Source: Oceanitalea sp047302425
GTDB lineage: Bacteria; Actinomycetota; Actinomycetes; Actinomycetales; Actinomycetaceae
Assembly (NCBI RefSeq): GCF_047302425.1
Contig: NZ_CP154855.1
Span: 2,976,001-3,040,000 of the forward strand
Length of the DNA: 64,000 nucleotides
Reading direction: 5' to 3'
This document shows positions 40,762 to 49,543 of this stretch, one piece after another. Positions within the stretch are counted from its first letter, which is position 1. Each line of letters begins with the position of its first letter. The notes under the pieces are model-generated. The model did no database searches and was not told the DNA's origin. It saw nothing but the letters and a program-made list of their open reading frames with translations. Both the position numbers and the translations under genes were made by a program.

Positions 40762-42807
40762 TCAGGCGCCGGGCGGCTCGACGAGGACCTCCTCGCCGCG
40801 GACGACGGCGAGGACGGCCGGCCCGTAGGCCTCGAGCTTGGCGGCACCGATGCCGCGCAGGATCCCGAGCTGGCGCAGGTCCTTGGGCCGGGCCTCGGCG
40901 ATGGCGGCGAGGGTGGTGTCGTGGAGGATCGTGTGCAGCGGCTTGCCGGTGGCCATGGCCACCTGGCTCCGCCATGCGCGCAGCCGCTCGACGAGAGCGG
41001 CGCCCTCGGGGTCGGACTCGGCGAGCTCGGCCAGGCGGTCGCGCCGGGGGGCGCGGGCCGCGGGGCGGCGGCGCGTGGTGCCCTCCTCCGGCCACAGCCC
41101 GTCGAGGAAGCGCGAGGGCTTGCGGCTGGCGCGCCCGCCCACGGTGCGCGCGCGGGCGTAGGAGATCATGAGGTGCTCGCGGGCGCGGGTGATCCCGACG
41201 TAGAGGAGCCGCCGCTCCTCGGCGATCGCGTCGTCGGTCTCGGCCATGGAGATGGGCAGCAGGCCCTCGCTCACCCCGACGAGGAAGACGGCGTCCCACT
41301 CCAGGCCCTTGGCCGCGTGGAGGGAGGCGAGGGTGACCCCCGAGACGGTGGGCGCGTGCTGCGCGCTGGCCCGCTCCTCGAGCTCTGCGACGAGGCCGGC
41401 GAGGTCGGCGCCGCGGGCGGCGGCGATCTCGTCCGCGAGGGCGACGAGCGCCTGTAGCGACTCCCACCGTTCCCGGACGGCGCCACGCGCCGCCGGGGGC
41501 TCCGGCGCCCAGCCCATCCCGGCGAGGACGTCGCGGACGGCCTCGGGCATGGAGTGGCCGGCCATCGTGCGCGCGGCCCCGCGCAGGAGGACGACGGCCT
41601 CGCGCACCTCCCGGCGGGAGAAGAAGCGCTCCCCGCCCCTCACGAGGTAGCCGATGTCCGCCTGGGTGAGGGCCTGCTCCAGCGCCTCGGCCTGCCCGTT
41701 GGTGCGGTAGAGGACGGCGATCTCGCTGCGCGGCACCCCGGACTTCTCCAGGGCCGCGATCCGGGCGGCGACGCCGGCGGCCTCGGCGACGTCGTCGTCG
41801 AAGGCCTCGAAGCGGACCGCCGGGCCGGAGGGCCGCTGGGCGACGAGTTGCACGGCGGCGCTGGAGCGATGGCGCCCGGCGCGCTCGAGGACGCTGTTGG
41901 CGAGGGACACCACCTGGGGGGTGGAGCGGTAGTCCCGCACGAGCCGGACGACCTCCGCGCCGGGGAAGCGGCGCGGGAAGTCGGTGAGGAAGCGCGGGGT
42001 GGCCCCGGTGAAGGAGTAGATCGTCTGGGAGACGTCACCGACCACGCACAGCTCCTTGCGGTCCCCGAGCCACAGGTCGAGGAGCCGCTGCTGGAGCGGG
42101 GAGACGTCCTGGTACTCGTCGACGACGAAGTGGCGGTACTGGCGGCGGACCTCGGCGGCGACGTCCGCCCGCTCCTCGAGGATGCCGACCATGAGGAGGA
42201 GGACGTCCTCGAAGTCGATGACGCCGCGCTCGGTCTTGGCGTCCTCGTACACCTCGAGCAGCCGGGCCACCGTCGCGCGGTCCTGTCCCGCCGCCTCCTC
42301 CCGGCCCGCAGAGGCGGCCCGCGCGGCGTAGTCCTCGGCGGTGACGAGACTGACCTTGGCCCACTCGATCTCCGCGGCGAGGTCCCGGATGCTCACCCTG
42401 TCCACCGCCAGACCCAGCCGCGAGGCAGCCTCAGCAACGAGCGGCGCCTTGTGCTCCTGGATCTTCGGCAGCCCGCCCCCGATGGCGGCGGGCCAGAAGT
42501 AGGACAGCTGGCGCAGCGCGGCAGCGTGGAAGGTCCGGGCCTGCACGCCGCCCACCCCGAGGTCGCGCAGCCGGGAGCGCATCTCCCCCGCCGCACGCGC
42601 CGTGAAGGTCACGGCCAGCACGGTCGTCGGGCTGTACACGCCGGCGCTCACGCCGTGGGCGATGCGGTAGGTGATCGCGCGGGTCTTGCCGGTGCCCGCA
42701 CCGGCGAGGACGCACAGCGGCCCGGTGAGGGTCTGGGCCACGGCGCGCTGGTCGTCGTCGAGAGCGGCGAGGAGCTCCTCGCTGCTGGGGGTGGTCGTGC
42801 TGCTCAT
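40762..42807 (-). CDS. uvrD2: UvrD2-type DNA helicase with HRDC domain
   Basis: A 681-residue superfamily 1A helicase. Motif I is LAGAGTGKTRAI, motif II FVVDEYQDVSP, motif III VVGDVSQTIYSFTGA, motif IV/V area VTLASLHAAKGLEWDAVFL and motif VI RRLLYVGITRAREHL. An HRDC domain ends the protein (VAMATGKPLHTILHDTTLAA onwards), which distinguishes UvrD2 from UvrD1. Start at the ATG at 42807 (MSSTTTPSSEELL). It acts in DNA repair or replication. It is divergent from the mycoredoxin gene with 115 bp between starts, and upstream of whiB7. Confidence 0.94.
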   Translation of the reverse strand: MSSTTTPSSEELLAALDDDQRAVAQTLTGPLCVLAGAGTGKTRAITYRIAHGVSAGVYSPTTVLAVTFTARAAGEMRSRLRDLGVGGVQARTFHAAALRQLSYFWPAAIGGGLPKIQEHKAPLVAEAASRLGLAVDRVSIRDLAAEIEWAKVSLVTAEDYAARAASAGREEAAGQDRATVARLLEVYEDAKTERGVIDFEDVLLLMVGILEERADVAAEVRRQYRHFVVDEYQDVSPLQQRLLDLWLGDRKELCVVGDVSQTIYSFTGATPRFLTDFPRRFPGAEVVRLVRDYRSTPQVVSLANSVLERAGRHRSSAAVQLVAQRPSGPAVRFEAFDDDVAEAAGVAARIAALEKSGVPRSEIAVLYRTNGQAEALEQALTQADIGYLVRGGERFFSRREVREAVVLLRGAARTMAGHSMPEAVRDVLAGMGWAPEPPAARGAVRERWESLQALVALADEIAAARGADLAGLVAELEERASAQHAPTVSGVTLASLHAAKGLEWDAVFLVGVSEGLLPISMAETDDAIAEERRLLYVGITRAREHLMISYARARTVGGRASRKPSRFLDGLWPEEGTTRRRPAARAPRRDRLAELAESDPEGAALVERLRAWRSQVAMATGKPLHTILHDTTLAAIAEARPKDLRQLGILRGIGAAKLEAYGPAVLAVVRGEEVLVEPPGA

Positions 42808-42922
42808 CGCCGCCAGTGTCTCAGCCGCCGCCCACACGTGGCCGAGCCGTCCCCAGCTCCCCGGGATGATCCCGTCGAGGCGGGGCGTTATGGTCGGCGA
42901 ACCCGACAGAAGGAGCACCTCG

Positions 42923-43180
42923 ATGAGCACGACGACGCCCGAGCCCGGCACCATCACGATGTACACGACCACGTGGTGCGGCTACTGCCGGCGGCTGAAG
43001 AAGCAGCTCGACGGCGAGGGCATCGGCTACCGCGAGGTCAACATCGAGGAGGACCCGCAGGCCGCGAGCTTCGTCGAGGAGGTCAACGGCGGCAACCAGA
43101 CCGTCCCGACCGTCCTGTTCCCCGACGGCTCCGCCGCGACGAACCCCTCGCTCAACGAGGTGAAGACCCGCCTGGGCTGA
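42923..43180 (+). CDS. mrx1: Mycoredoxin (glutaredoxin-like)
   Basis: An 85-residue thioredoxin-fold protein. The redox motif is TTWCGYCRRLKKQ, with cis-Pro in QTVPTVLFPDG and the ending NPSLNEVKTRLG typical of mycoredoxin-1. It reduces protein-mycothiol mixed disulfides in Actinobacteria. ATG at 42923 follows AGAAGGAGCACCTCG. Its 3' end overlaps the convergent nudC gene by 29 bases. Confidence 0.94.
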   Translation: MSTTTPEPGTITMYTTTWCGYCRRLKKQLDGEGIGYREVNIEEDPQAASFVEEVNGGNQTVPTVLFPDGSAATNPSLNEVKTRLG

Positions 43181-44129
43181 GCGGGCCGCCGTACCAGTCC
43201 TCGATGAGCGAGCGCGCGATCGAGGACAGCGAGGGCAGCAGCACCGTCCCCTCCGCGACCGCCGCCGTGAGCTCCTCGCGCGTGAAGAAGCGGGCCTCGG
43301 TGAGCTCGACGCCGTCGACGGTCACCTCCGTGCCCGCCCCCGGGGCGACCTCCGCCCGGAAGGCGGTCATGAGGGAGCAGGGGAAGGGCCAGGGCTGGCT
43401 GCCCTCGTAGCGCACCGCGCCGACGACGACGCCAGTCTCCTCGGCCACCTCCCGCCGCACCGCCGCCTCCAGCGACTCCCCCGGCTCCACGTAGCCGGCC
43501 AGGGTGGAGAAGCGGTGGTCGGGCCAGTGGGCGGCGTGGCCGAGCAGCAGCCGGTCCTCGGCGTCGACGACGGCCATGATGACCGCTGCGTCGGTGCGCG
43601 GGTAGTGCAGCGAGTGGTCGACGACGCACCGGCGCACCCAGCCCGCCTCGAGGACCTCCGTGGCCTCGCCGCAGCGCGGGCAGCGCGGGTTGCGCTCGTG
43701 CCACGCGGCGAGGGCGACCGCCGTCGTCCCCAGGCCGGTGTCCCGGTCGCTCAGCCGGTCCCCGAGCTCGCGCAGGTGGCGCATCTCGAGCCCCGAGAGG
43801 AGCCGTACGAGCGGGGCGTCGGTGTCGACGGGCGCGCCGTCGAGGTCGCGCTCGGAGCCGAGGTGGCCGGGCAGGACGAGCGCGACGAAGCGCGCCTCCC
43901 CCTCGCGGCCGAGGTAGTGGACCTGCTCGGCCGTCCACGCCTCCGCGGGCACGTCGGCCGCGCGGAGCAGGGCGAGCCCCTCCTCCCCCGCCCCCACGAG
44001 GCCGCGGTGGACGAGCACGACGCGCGTGGCGGCGTCGTCCCGGAGCTCGGCGAGGAGGCCGGGGCGGGTGCGGGAGGCGCCGTCGGCGTCGATGGTCGTC
44101 CGGGCGAGGGGGAGCTGGGTGAGGGCCAC
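43152..44129 (-). CDS. nudC: NAD(+)/NADH pyrophosphatase (decapping-type Nudix)
   Basis: A 325-residue enzyme that splits NAD(H) to NMN(H) and AMP and can remove NAD caps from RNA. The Nudix box is GYVEPGESLEAAVRREVAEE with TGV following. SQPWPFPCSLM is the NudC-specific SQPWPFPxS motif that selects NAD. A partial zinc ribbon is visible (NPRCPRCGEAT). The GTG start at 44129 begins MALTQLPLAR-like sequence. Conserved neighbour of uvrD2 and mycoredoxin. Confidence 0.94.
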   Translation of the reverse strand: MALTQLPLARTTIDADGASRTRPGLLAELRDDAATRVVLVHRGLVGAGEEGLALLRAADVPAEAWTAEQVHYLGREGEARFVALVLPGHLGSERDLDGAPVDTDAPLVRLLSGLEMRHLRELGDRLSDRDTGLGTTAVALAAWHERNPRCPRCGEATEVLEAGWVRRCVVDHSLHYPRTDAAVIMAVVDAEDRLLLGHAAHWPDHRFSTLAGYVEPGESLEAAVRREVAEETGVVVGAVRYEGSQPWPFPCSLMTAFRAEVAPGAGTEVTVDGVELTEARFFTREELTAAVAEGTVLLPSLSSIARSLIEDWYGGPLSPGGSSPR

Positions 44130-44214
44130 CCGGGCACCGTATCCGCAGGCCGATCTCGAGGCGCGCCGCGGCCGCCGCGGGTGAGGCGGGCCCGGGCGTC
44201 CTACGGTTGGGGGC

Positions 44215-45363
44215 GTGACACGTAGATCGCCCCTCGCCCTGGCGGCGCTCGCCACTGCGGCGGTGCCGGGCCTCGACGTGGTCGCGACCCGCTCCCCGCA
44301 GAGCACGACCGCCGACTTCCAGGTCACCGGTGTCCTCGACTCCGGTGGCCGCCACTGGGTGGTCCGTTGCCCGCTGCACGCGTCGGCGGGCGCGTCGCTC
44401 GAGGCGGAAGTGTCCCTGCTCAGCAACCTCGCGGTGCACGTCCGCGAGGGCGCGCTGCCCTTCGCCGTCCCTGAGCCGGCAGGGTTCGCCGCCCTGCCCG
44501 AGGGCGGACGGGCGATGGTCTACCGCCAGCTGCGCGGCCGCCCGCTCGACCTCGAGCGCCTCGGCCCGGGCCCCGGCCTGGCCGCGGACCTCGGCCGCAG
44601 CCTGGCCGCGCTCCACGAGCTGCCGGCGCGCGTGGTCGAGGACGCCGGACTGCCGGTCTACGACGCCGACGAGTACCGCAAGCGCTCGCTCGCGGAGGTC
44701 GACGCCGCTGCCCGCACCGGCCACGTGCCCACCGTCGTCCTGGCCCGGTGGGAGCGGGCGCTGGAGGACGTCGCACTGTGGCGGTTCCGCACCACCCCCG
44801 TCCACGGCGACCTCGCCGAGGAGCACGTCCTCGTGCTCGACGGCGAGGTGAGCGCCGTCATCAGCTTCTCCGAGGCGCACGTGGGCGACCCCGCCGTCGA
44901 CCTCGCCTGGCTGCTCGCGAGCGCCCCCGAGGACTGCCTCGACTCGATCGAGGAGGCCTACGCCCTGGCGCGGCCGGAGAACGCCGACACCTACCTCCTC
45001 GACCGCGCCCAGCTCGTCGGGGAGCTGGCCCTCGCCCGCTGGCTCATGCACGGCGTCAACACGGGCAACGAGCAGATCGTCACCGACGCCGTCCAGATGC
45101 TCGAGGACCTCGCCGAGCAGATCCGCGACGCCGAGCCCATCGGCTACCGCGAGCCCGTCGTCGTCCCCGGGCGCCCGGAGGACTGGACCGAGGAGGACGA
45201 GGACGTCGACGCCGTGGAGGCGGACGACGACGAGGGCCTCGACCCCAACGCCACCGCCGAGCTGCCCTTCCTGCGCGAGGAGGCGGACGAGGAGGCCACC
45301 CCGGCGAGCGACGAGGACGCCGCCCCGGTGAGCGGCGGGGACGACGAGCGCACCGGGCACTGA
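44215..45363 (+). CDS. Aminoglycoside-phosphotransferase-fold protein with acidic tail
   Basis: A 382-residue protein with a protein-kinase-like APH fold. The catalytic loop is VHGDLAEEHVLVLDG and the metal loop ISFSEAHVGDPAVDLAWL; the usual HGDxxxxN has His in place of Asn. About 85 C-terminal residues are highly acidic (TEEDEDVDAVEADDDEG) and absent from drug kinases. GTG start. The gene is conserved beside nudC/uvrD2 in Actinobacteria, so a housekeeping role is more likely than antibiotic resistance. Substrate unknown. Confidence 0.83.
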   Translation: MTRRSPLALAALATAAVPGLDVVATRSPQSTTADFQVTGVLDSGGRHWVVRCPLHASAGASLEAEVSLLSNLAVHVREGALPFAVPEPAGFAALPEGGRAMVYRQLRGRPLDLERLGPGPGLAADLGRSLAALHELPARVVEDAGLPVYDADEYRKRSLAEVDAAARTGHVPTVVLARWERALEDVALWRFRTTPVHGDLAEEHVLVLDGEVSAVISFSEAHVGDPAVDLAWLLASAPEDCLDSIEEAYALARPENADTYLLDRAQLVGELALARWLMHGVNTGNEQIVTDAVQMLEDLAEQIRDAEPIGYREPVVVPGRPEDWTEEDEDVDAVEADDDEGLDPNATAELPFLREEADEEATPASDEDAAPVSGGDDERTGH

Positions 45364-45403
45364 GCGTGGCTCCCGGCCTCACGAGGCCGCCTATCGTGGC
45401 GAC

Positions 45404-46267
45404 GTGACAGACCGCGCCTCCACCACCCGGCCGGCCAGCACGCTGCGCCGGGACGCCGCGCTCACCGCCGTCCTCGCGGCGGTGGGCGTCCTCGCCGTGT
45501 GGTGGCTGTTCGTCACCACGTCCCTCGGCCAGCGCGTGGAGAGCACCACGCTCGACGGCTCGCGCATCGGGCGGTGGCGGCTGTCCGAGGGCAGCCAGAC
45601 AGTGCTCGACGTCGTCTCGGTGCCCTTCCTCGTCGTCGTCATCCTCGTCGGTGTCGTCGTCGCGCTGCTCCGGCGGCAGTGGCGGGCCGCCCTGGCGGTC
45701 CCGGTCCTCGTCGGTGGCGCCAACGTGACGACGCAGGTCCTCAAGTACGAGGTCCTCACGCGGCCGGACCTCGGCATCTCCGACGCGGTCGCGAACTCGC
45801 TGCCGAGCGGGCACACGACGGTCGCGGGGACGGTGGCCGCCGTCGCCCTCCTCGTCGCCCCGCCCCGCTGGCGCTGGGCCGTCGCCCTCGCGGGGTGGGC
45901 CTACGCGGGCGGGACGGGGCTCGCGACGATGGTCAACGGCTGGCACCGTGCCTCCGACGTCGCCGCGGCGATGCTCGTCGTCCTCCTCTGGGGAGCGCTG
46001 GCCGTCCTCGTCGCGGGGCCGGACCTGCACAGCCCGCGTGACCGTCGCACCACGTTGGCACTCCGCCTGCTCGTCCTCGGGGCGGGCGTCTGCGCGATGA
46101 TGGCCGGCCTCTCGTTGGTCGTCACGGCGGGCGTCACCGCCGCCAGCCGCACCGAGCTGCTCATCGCCTACGGCGGCGCCGTGCTCGGTGTCGCCGCGGT
46201 CACCCTGGTCAGCGCAGGCCTGCTGCTTCACCTCACCACCGGCTCCGAGCACCGCCCTCGGCGGTAA
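45404..46267 (+). CDS. PAP2-superfamily membrane phosphatase
   Basis: A 287-residue protein with about six membrane helices. The three-part phosphatase signature is present: KYEVLTRPDLG, LPSGHTTVAGT, and NGWHRASDVAAAM (His and Asp). Such enzymes remove phosphate from lipid phosphates such as undecaprenyl pyrophosphate or phosphatidic acid on the outer face of the membrane. GTG start; 40 bases after the APH-fold gene, so possibly co-transcribed. Its stop lies inside an 18-bp tandem repeat. Confidence 0.9.
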   Translation: MTDRASTTRPASTLRRDAALTAVLAAVGVLAVWWLFVTTSLGQRVESTTLDGSRIGRWRLSEGSQTVLDVVSVPFLVVVILVGVVVALLRRQWRAALAVPVLVGGANVTTQVLKYEVLTRPDLGISDAVANSLPSGHTTVAGTVAAVALLVAPPRWRWAVALAGWAYAGGTGLATMVNGWHRASDVAAAMLVVLLWGALAVLVAGPDLHSPRDRRTTLALRLLVLGAGVCAMMAGLSLVVTAGVTAASRTELLIAYGGAVLGVAAVTLVSAGLLLHLTTGSEHRPRR

Positions 46268-46306
46268 GTGCACTCTCGGCGATAACTGCACTCTCGGCGG
46301 TAGGCG
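46255..46306 (+). repeat. 18-bp tandem repeat at the end of the PAP2 gene
   Basis: Two full units, CACTCTCGGCGATAACTG (46271-46288) and CACTCTCGGCGGTAGGCG (46289-46306), follow a partial unit CCCTCGGCGGTAAGTG (46255-46270) that contains the PAP2 stop codon. The reverse complement of the core is CGCCGAGAG, shared with the long hairpins at 53463 and 61474. It lies 110 bp upstream of the trehalose-type transporter. Confidence 0.75.
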
Positions 46307-46416
46307 GGGTGTGGGCGGATGCGGTGGGGGCTCTCCGGATGCGGAGCGTGCCCTTCCGGTGTTGTCTATGGCCAACGTCGGCCGACGGAGGCCGGCCGCG
46401 ACGCCGAGGAGGGCAC

Positions 46417-47679
46417 GTGCGACGACCGCGAACGACGATCACGGTCCTGACGCTCGCCCTGGCCGCCGGCCTCAGCGCCTGCGCCAGCGAGTCCGGGCCA
46501 CCCGTGCTCACCTGGTACATCAACCCCGACGACGGCGGCCAGGAGGCCCTCGCACAGACCTGCACCGAGGAGGCCGAGGGCGAGTACCGCATCGAGACCT
46601 CCCTGCTCCCCCGCGACGCCGCCTCCCAGCGCGAGCAGCTCGCCCGGCGCCTGGCGGCCTCCGACGAGTCGATCGACATCATGAGCCTCGACCCGCCCTT
46701 CATCCCCGAGATGGCGGCCGCGGGCTTCCTCGCCCCGGTACCCGAGGAGCTGCAGGACACCGAGGACGTCGTCCAGGGCGCCGTCGACTCCGCGACGTGG
46801 GACGGCGAGCTCGTCTCCGTCCCCTTCTGGGCCAACACCCAGCTGCTCTGGTACCGCAAGTCGGTGGCCGAGGCGGCCGGCCTCGACATGGAGCAGCCCG
46901 TCACCTGGGACCAGCTCATCCAGGCCGCCACCGAGCAGGACCTGCTCCTCGGGGTCCAGGGCACCAAGGCGGAGTCGCTCACCGTGTGGATCAACGCGCT
47001 CATCGCCTCCGCCGGCGGCGAGGTCATCTCCAACCCCGAGGCACCGGCGAACGAGGTGGAGCTCGCCGTCGACTCCGACGCCGGCCGGGCCGCCGCCGCG
47101 GTGCTCCAGCAGATCGGTGAGGGTGGCCTCGCGGGCTCGGGCTTCCCGACGGCGGACGAGAACGCGTCGATGAACCTCTTCCGTGGGGACGACGGTTCCT
47201 TCATGGTCAACTGGCCCTTCGTGTGGCCGGCGATCAACGGCTCGAACCCGGAGATCGTCGAGGACATCGGCTGGGCCATCTACCCGCGGATGGACGAGGG
47301 CACCGACGCCGCACCGCCCGTGGGCGGCATCAACCTCGGGGTCAGCGCCTTCAGCGAGCACGTCGACGCCGCGTACGACGCCGTCGCGTGCATCGTGCGG
47401 CCCGAGCACCAGGCCGAGTACTTCGTGACCAACGGCAACCCGCCGTCGTCGGTCGAGGCCTACGAGGACGAGCGCGTCCAGGAGGACTTCCCGATGGCCG
47501 ACACCATCCGGGAGTCCCTCGAGCTCGCCGCTCCCCGGCCCCAGACCCCCTACTACAACGAGGTCTCGATCGGCCTGCAGGAGACCTGGCACCCGCCCGC
47601 GTCGGTCGACCCCGAGGAGACACCCGGGTCCTCGGCCGACTTCATCACCGCGGTCCTGCGAGACGAGAGGCTGCTATGA
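46417..47679 (+). CDS. lpqY: ABC sugar-binding lipoprotein, LpqY-like
   Basis: A 420-residue extracellular binding protein. A signal peptide ends in lipobox GLSAC (LTLALAAGLSACASES). LLPRDAASQREQLARRLAAS, DIMSLDPPFIPEMAAAGFLA, NTQLLWYRKSV, SFMVNWPFVWPAI and VGGINLGVSAF match the order of blocks in mycobacterial LpqY, the trehalose-binding protein, more than generic MalE. GTG start at 46417 with GAGGAGGG before it. The first gene of a four-gene importer. Trehalose is inferred; other alpha-glucosides are possible. Confidence 0.87.
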   Translation: MRRPRTTITVLTLALAAGLSACASESGPPVLTWYINPDDGGQEALAQTCTEEAEGEYRIETSLLPRDAASQREQLARRLAASDESIDIMSLDPPFIPEMAAAGFLAPVPEELQDTEDVVQGAVDSATWDGELVSVPFWANTQLLWYRKSVAEAAGLDMEQPVTWDQLIQAATEQDLLLGVQGTKAESLTVWINALIASAGGEVISNPEAPANEVELAVDSDAGRAAAAVLQQIGEGGLAGSGFPTADENASMNLFRGDDGSFMVNWPFVWPAINGSNPEIVEDIGWAIYPRMDEGTDAAPPVGGINLGVSAFSEHVDAAYDAVACIVRPEHQAEYFVTNGNPPSSVEAYEDERVQEDFPMADTIRESLELAAPRPQTPYYNEVSIGLQETWHPPASVDPEETPGSSADFITAVLRDERLL

Positions 47680-48671
47680 GCTCGAACATCCCGGCGGCCG
47701 GTCCCGCGGCGGACCGGCGCCCCGACGCCCCCACCCGACGGCCCGACTCCCGCCCGCGCCGCAGGCGCGGTTCGGACCGCTCCCGCTCCGAGGCGCGGCT
47801 CGGCTGGTACCTCGCCGGCCCGGCGTTCGTCGTCATGCTCCTCGTCACGCTCTACCCGATCCTCCAGGCGCTGTACGACTCGCTGTTCTCCCTGCGGCTC
47901 ACGGCGCCGGACGACACCGAGCTCGTGTGGTTCCGCAACTACCAGGTCGTGCTCGGGGACCCCGCGTTCCTCCAGTCGCTGTGGATCACGATCGTCATCA
48001 CCGTCATCACGGTGCTCATCGAGCTCGTCCTCGGCTTCCTCCTCGCGCTCGTCATGCACCGCGCGATCAAGAACCTCCGCGGCCTCATCCGCACGGCGAT
48101 CCTCGTGCCCTACGGCATCATCACCGTCGTCTCGGCCTTCGCGTGGTTCTACGCCTTCGACATCAACTCCGGCGGCTACGTCAACAACTGGTTCAGCTGG
48201 GTCCCGGGCATCACCGAGGACCTCAACTGGTTCTCCGCCCAGGGGACCTCGCTCTTCGTCATCATCGCCTCCGAGGTGTGGAAGACGACGCCCTTCATCT
48301 CCCTGCTCCTGCTCTCCGGCCTGGCCCAGGTCCCCGGTGACCTCGAGGAGGCGGCGAAGGTCGACGGCGCCACCGGCTGGCAGGTGATGAAGCGGGTCAT
48401 CCTGCCGAACATGAAGGCCGCGATCATGGTCGCCGTCCTCTTCCGGGCGCTGGAGGCCTTCCGGATCTTCGACAACGTCTACATCATGACCAACGGCGCG
48501 AACAACACCGAGGTCCTCTCCCTGCTGGCCTACAACACCTCGATCGGCCGCCTGGAGATCGGGCTCGGCTCGGCAATCTCGGTCCTGCTGTTCCTCTGCG
48601 TCCTCATCATCGCGGGCATCGCGATCAAGGGCTTCAAGGTGGATCTCGCCGGCTCGACGGGAGGCAAGTGA
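47676..48671 (+). CDS. sugA: Sugar ABC transporter permease, SugA/MalF type
   Basis: A 331-residue inner-membrane protein. About 40 polar, Arg-rich N-terminal residues precede six membrane helices (LAGPAFVVMLLVTLYPILQA, ITVITVLIELVLGFLLALVM). The coupling EAA loop reads EEAAKVDGATGWQVMKRVIL. Its ATG overlaps the LpqY stop (ATGA). It pairs with the next permease to form the channel. Confidence 0.93.
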   Translation: MSSNIPAAGPAADRRPDAPTRRPDSRPRRRRGSDRSRSEARLGWYLAGPAFVVMLLVTLYPILQALYDSLFSLRLTAPDDTELVWFRNYQVVLGDPAFLQSLWITIVITVITVLIELVLGFLLALVMHRAIKNLRGLIRTAILVPYGIITVVSAFAWFYAFDINSGGYVNNWFSWVPGITEDLNWFSAQGTSLFVIIASEVWKTTPFISLLLLSGLAQVPGDLEEAAKVDGATGWQVMKRVILPNMKAAIMVAVLFRALEAFRIFDNVYIMTNGANNTEVLSLLAYNTSIGRLEIGLGSAISVLLFLCVLIIAGIAIKGFKVDLAGSTGGK

Positions 48672-49519
48672 TGAGAGGCCTGTCCACGAAGCAGAAGGTC
48701 GGGTGGGTGGCGATCACGCTCGTCGTGCTCGTGTGGTCCCTCTTCCCGGTCGTCTCCATCCTCATGACCTCGTTCAAGACGCAGGCCGGCCTCTTCTCGG
48801 GGACCTTCCTGCCCGAGGAGTGGACGCTGGAGAACTACGAGACCATCCTCGCGCCCGGCGGCAGCGCCCAGGACCTCTTCCTCCCCTCGCTGCGCAACTC
48901 CATCGGCATCTCGCTCATCGCGACCTTCATCGCCGTCGTCCTCGCGACCCTGTGCGCCTACGCCATCGCCCGCCTCGACTTCCGGGGCAAGCGGGTCATC
49001 CTCACCACCGCCCTGGCCGTGTCGGTCTTCCCCGTCGTCTCGATCGTCACGCCACTGTTCAACCTGTGGCGCACGATCGGCCTCTACGACACGTGGGCCG
49101 GCCTCGTCATCCCCTACCTGTCGCTCACGCTGCCGATCTCGATCTGGACGCTGGCCGCCTTCTTCCGCCAGATCCCGTGGGAGCTGGAGCAGGCGGCCCA
49201 GGTCGACGGCGCCACCCCGTTCCAGGCCTTCCGCAAGGCCGTCGTCCCGCTCGCCGCCCCCGGCGTGTTCACGACGGCGATCATCGCCTTCTTCATCGCG
49301 TGGAACGACTTCGTCTACGGCATCTCGCTCACCTCGACGAGCGCCGCCCGGCCCGTCCCGGCGGCCCTGTCCTTCTTCACCGGCGCCTCGCAGTTCGAGG
49401 AGCCCACCGGCTCGATCTCGGCGGCGGCCATCGTCGTCACGGTGCCGGTCGTCATCGTCGTCCTGCTCTTCCAGCGGCGCATCGTGTCCGGCCTCACCCA
49501 GGGCGCAGTCAAGGGCTGA
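48671..49519 (+). CDS. sugB: Sugar ABC transporter permease, SugB/MalG type
   Basis: A 282-residue permease with six helices (WVAITLVVLVWSLFPVVSIL at the N-terminus) and EAA loop EQAAQVDGATPFQAFRKAVV. I prefer the ATG at 48671, six bases after GGGAGG, over the GTG at 48668 that overlaps the previous stop. It forms the second half of the channel with SugA and contacts the SugC ATPase. The gap to sugC is 24 bases. Confidence 0.93.
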   Translation: MRGLSTKQKVGWVAITLVVLVWSLFPVVSILMTSFKTQAGLFSGTFLPEEWTLENYETILAPGGSAQDLFLPSLRNSIGISLIATFIAVVLATLCAYAIARLDFRGKRVILTTALAVSVFPVVSIVTPLFNLWRTIGLYDTWAGLVIPYLSLTLPISIWTLAAFFRQIPWELEQAAQVDGATPFQAFRKAVVPLAAPGVFTTAIIAFFIAWNDFVYGISLTSTSAARPVPAALSFFTGASQFEEPTGSISAAAIVVTVPVVIVVLLFQRRIVSGLTQGAVKG

Positions 49520-49543
49520 GGCCCGAACGACAAGGAGACTCCC

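Noticed and set aside
44215..45363. Aminoglycoside or macrolide resistance kinase
   Set aside because: The fold is right, but the catalytic Asn is changed, an acidic tail is added, and the gene sits in a conserved housekeeping locus.
46255..46306. Short CRISPR or riboswitch at the PAP2 end
   Set aside because: Contiguous 18-bp units without spacers and no conserved RNA fold that I recognise.
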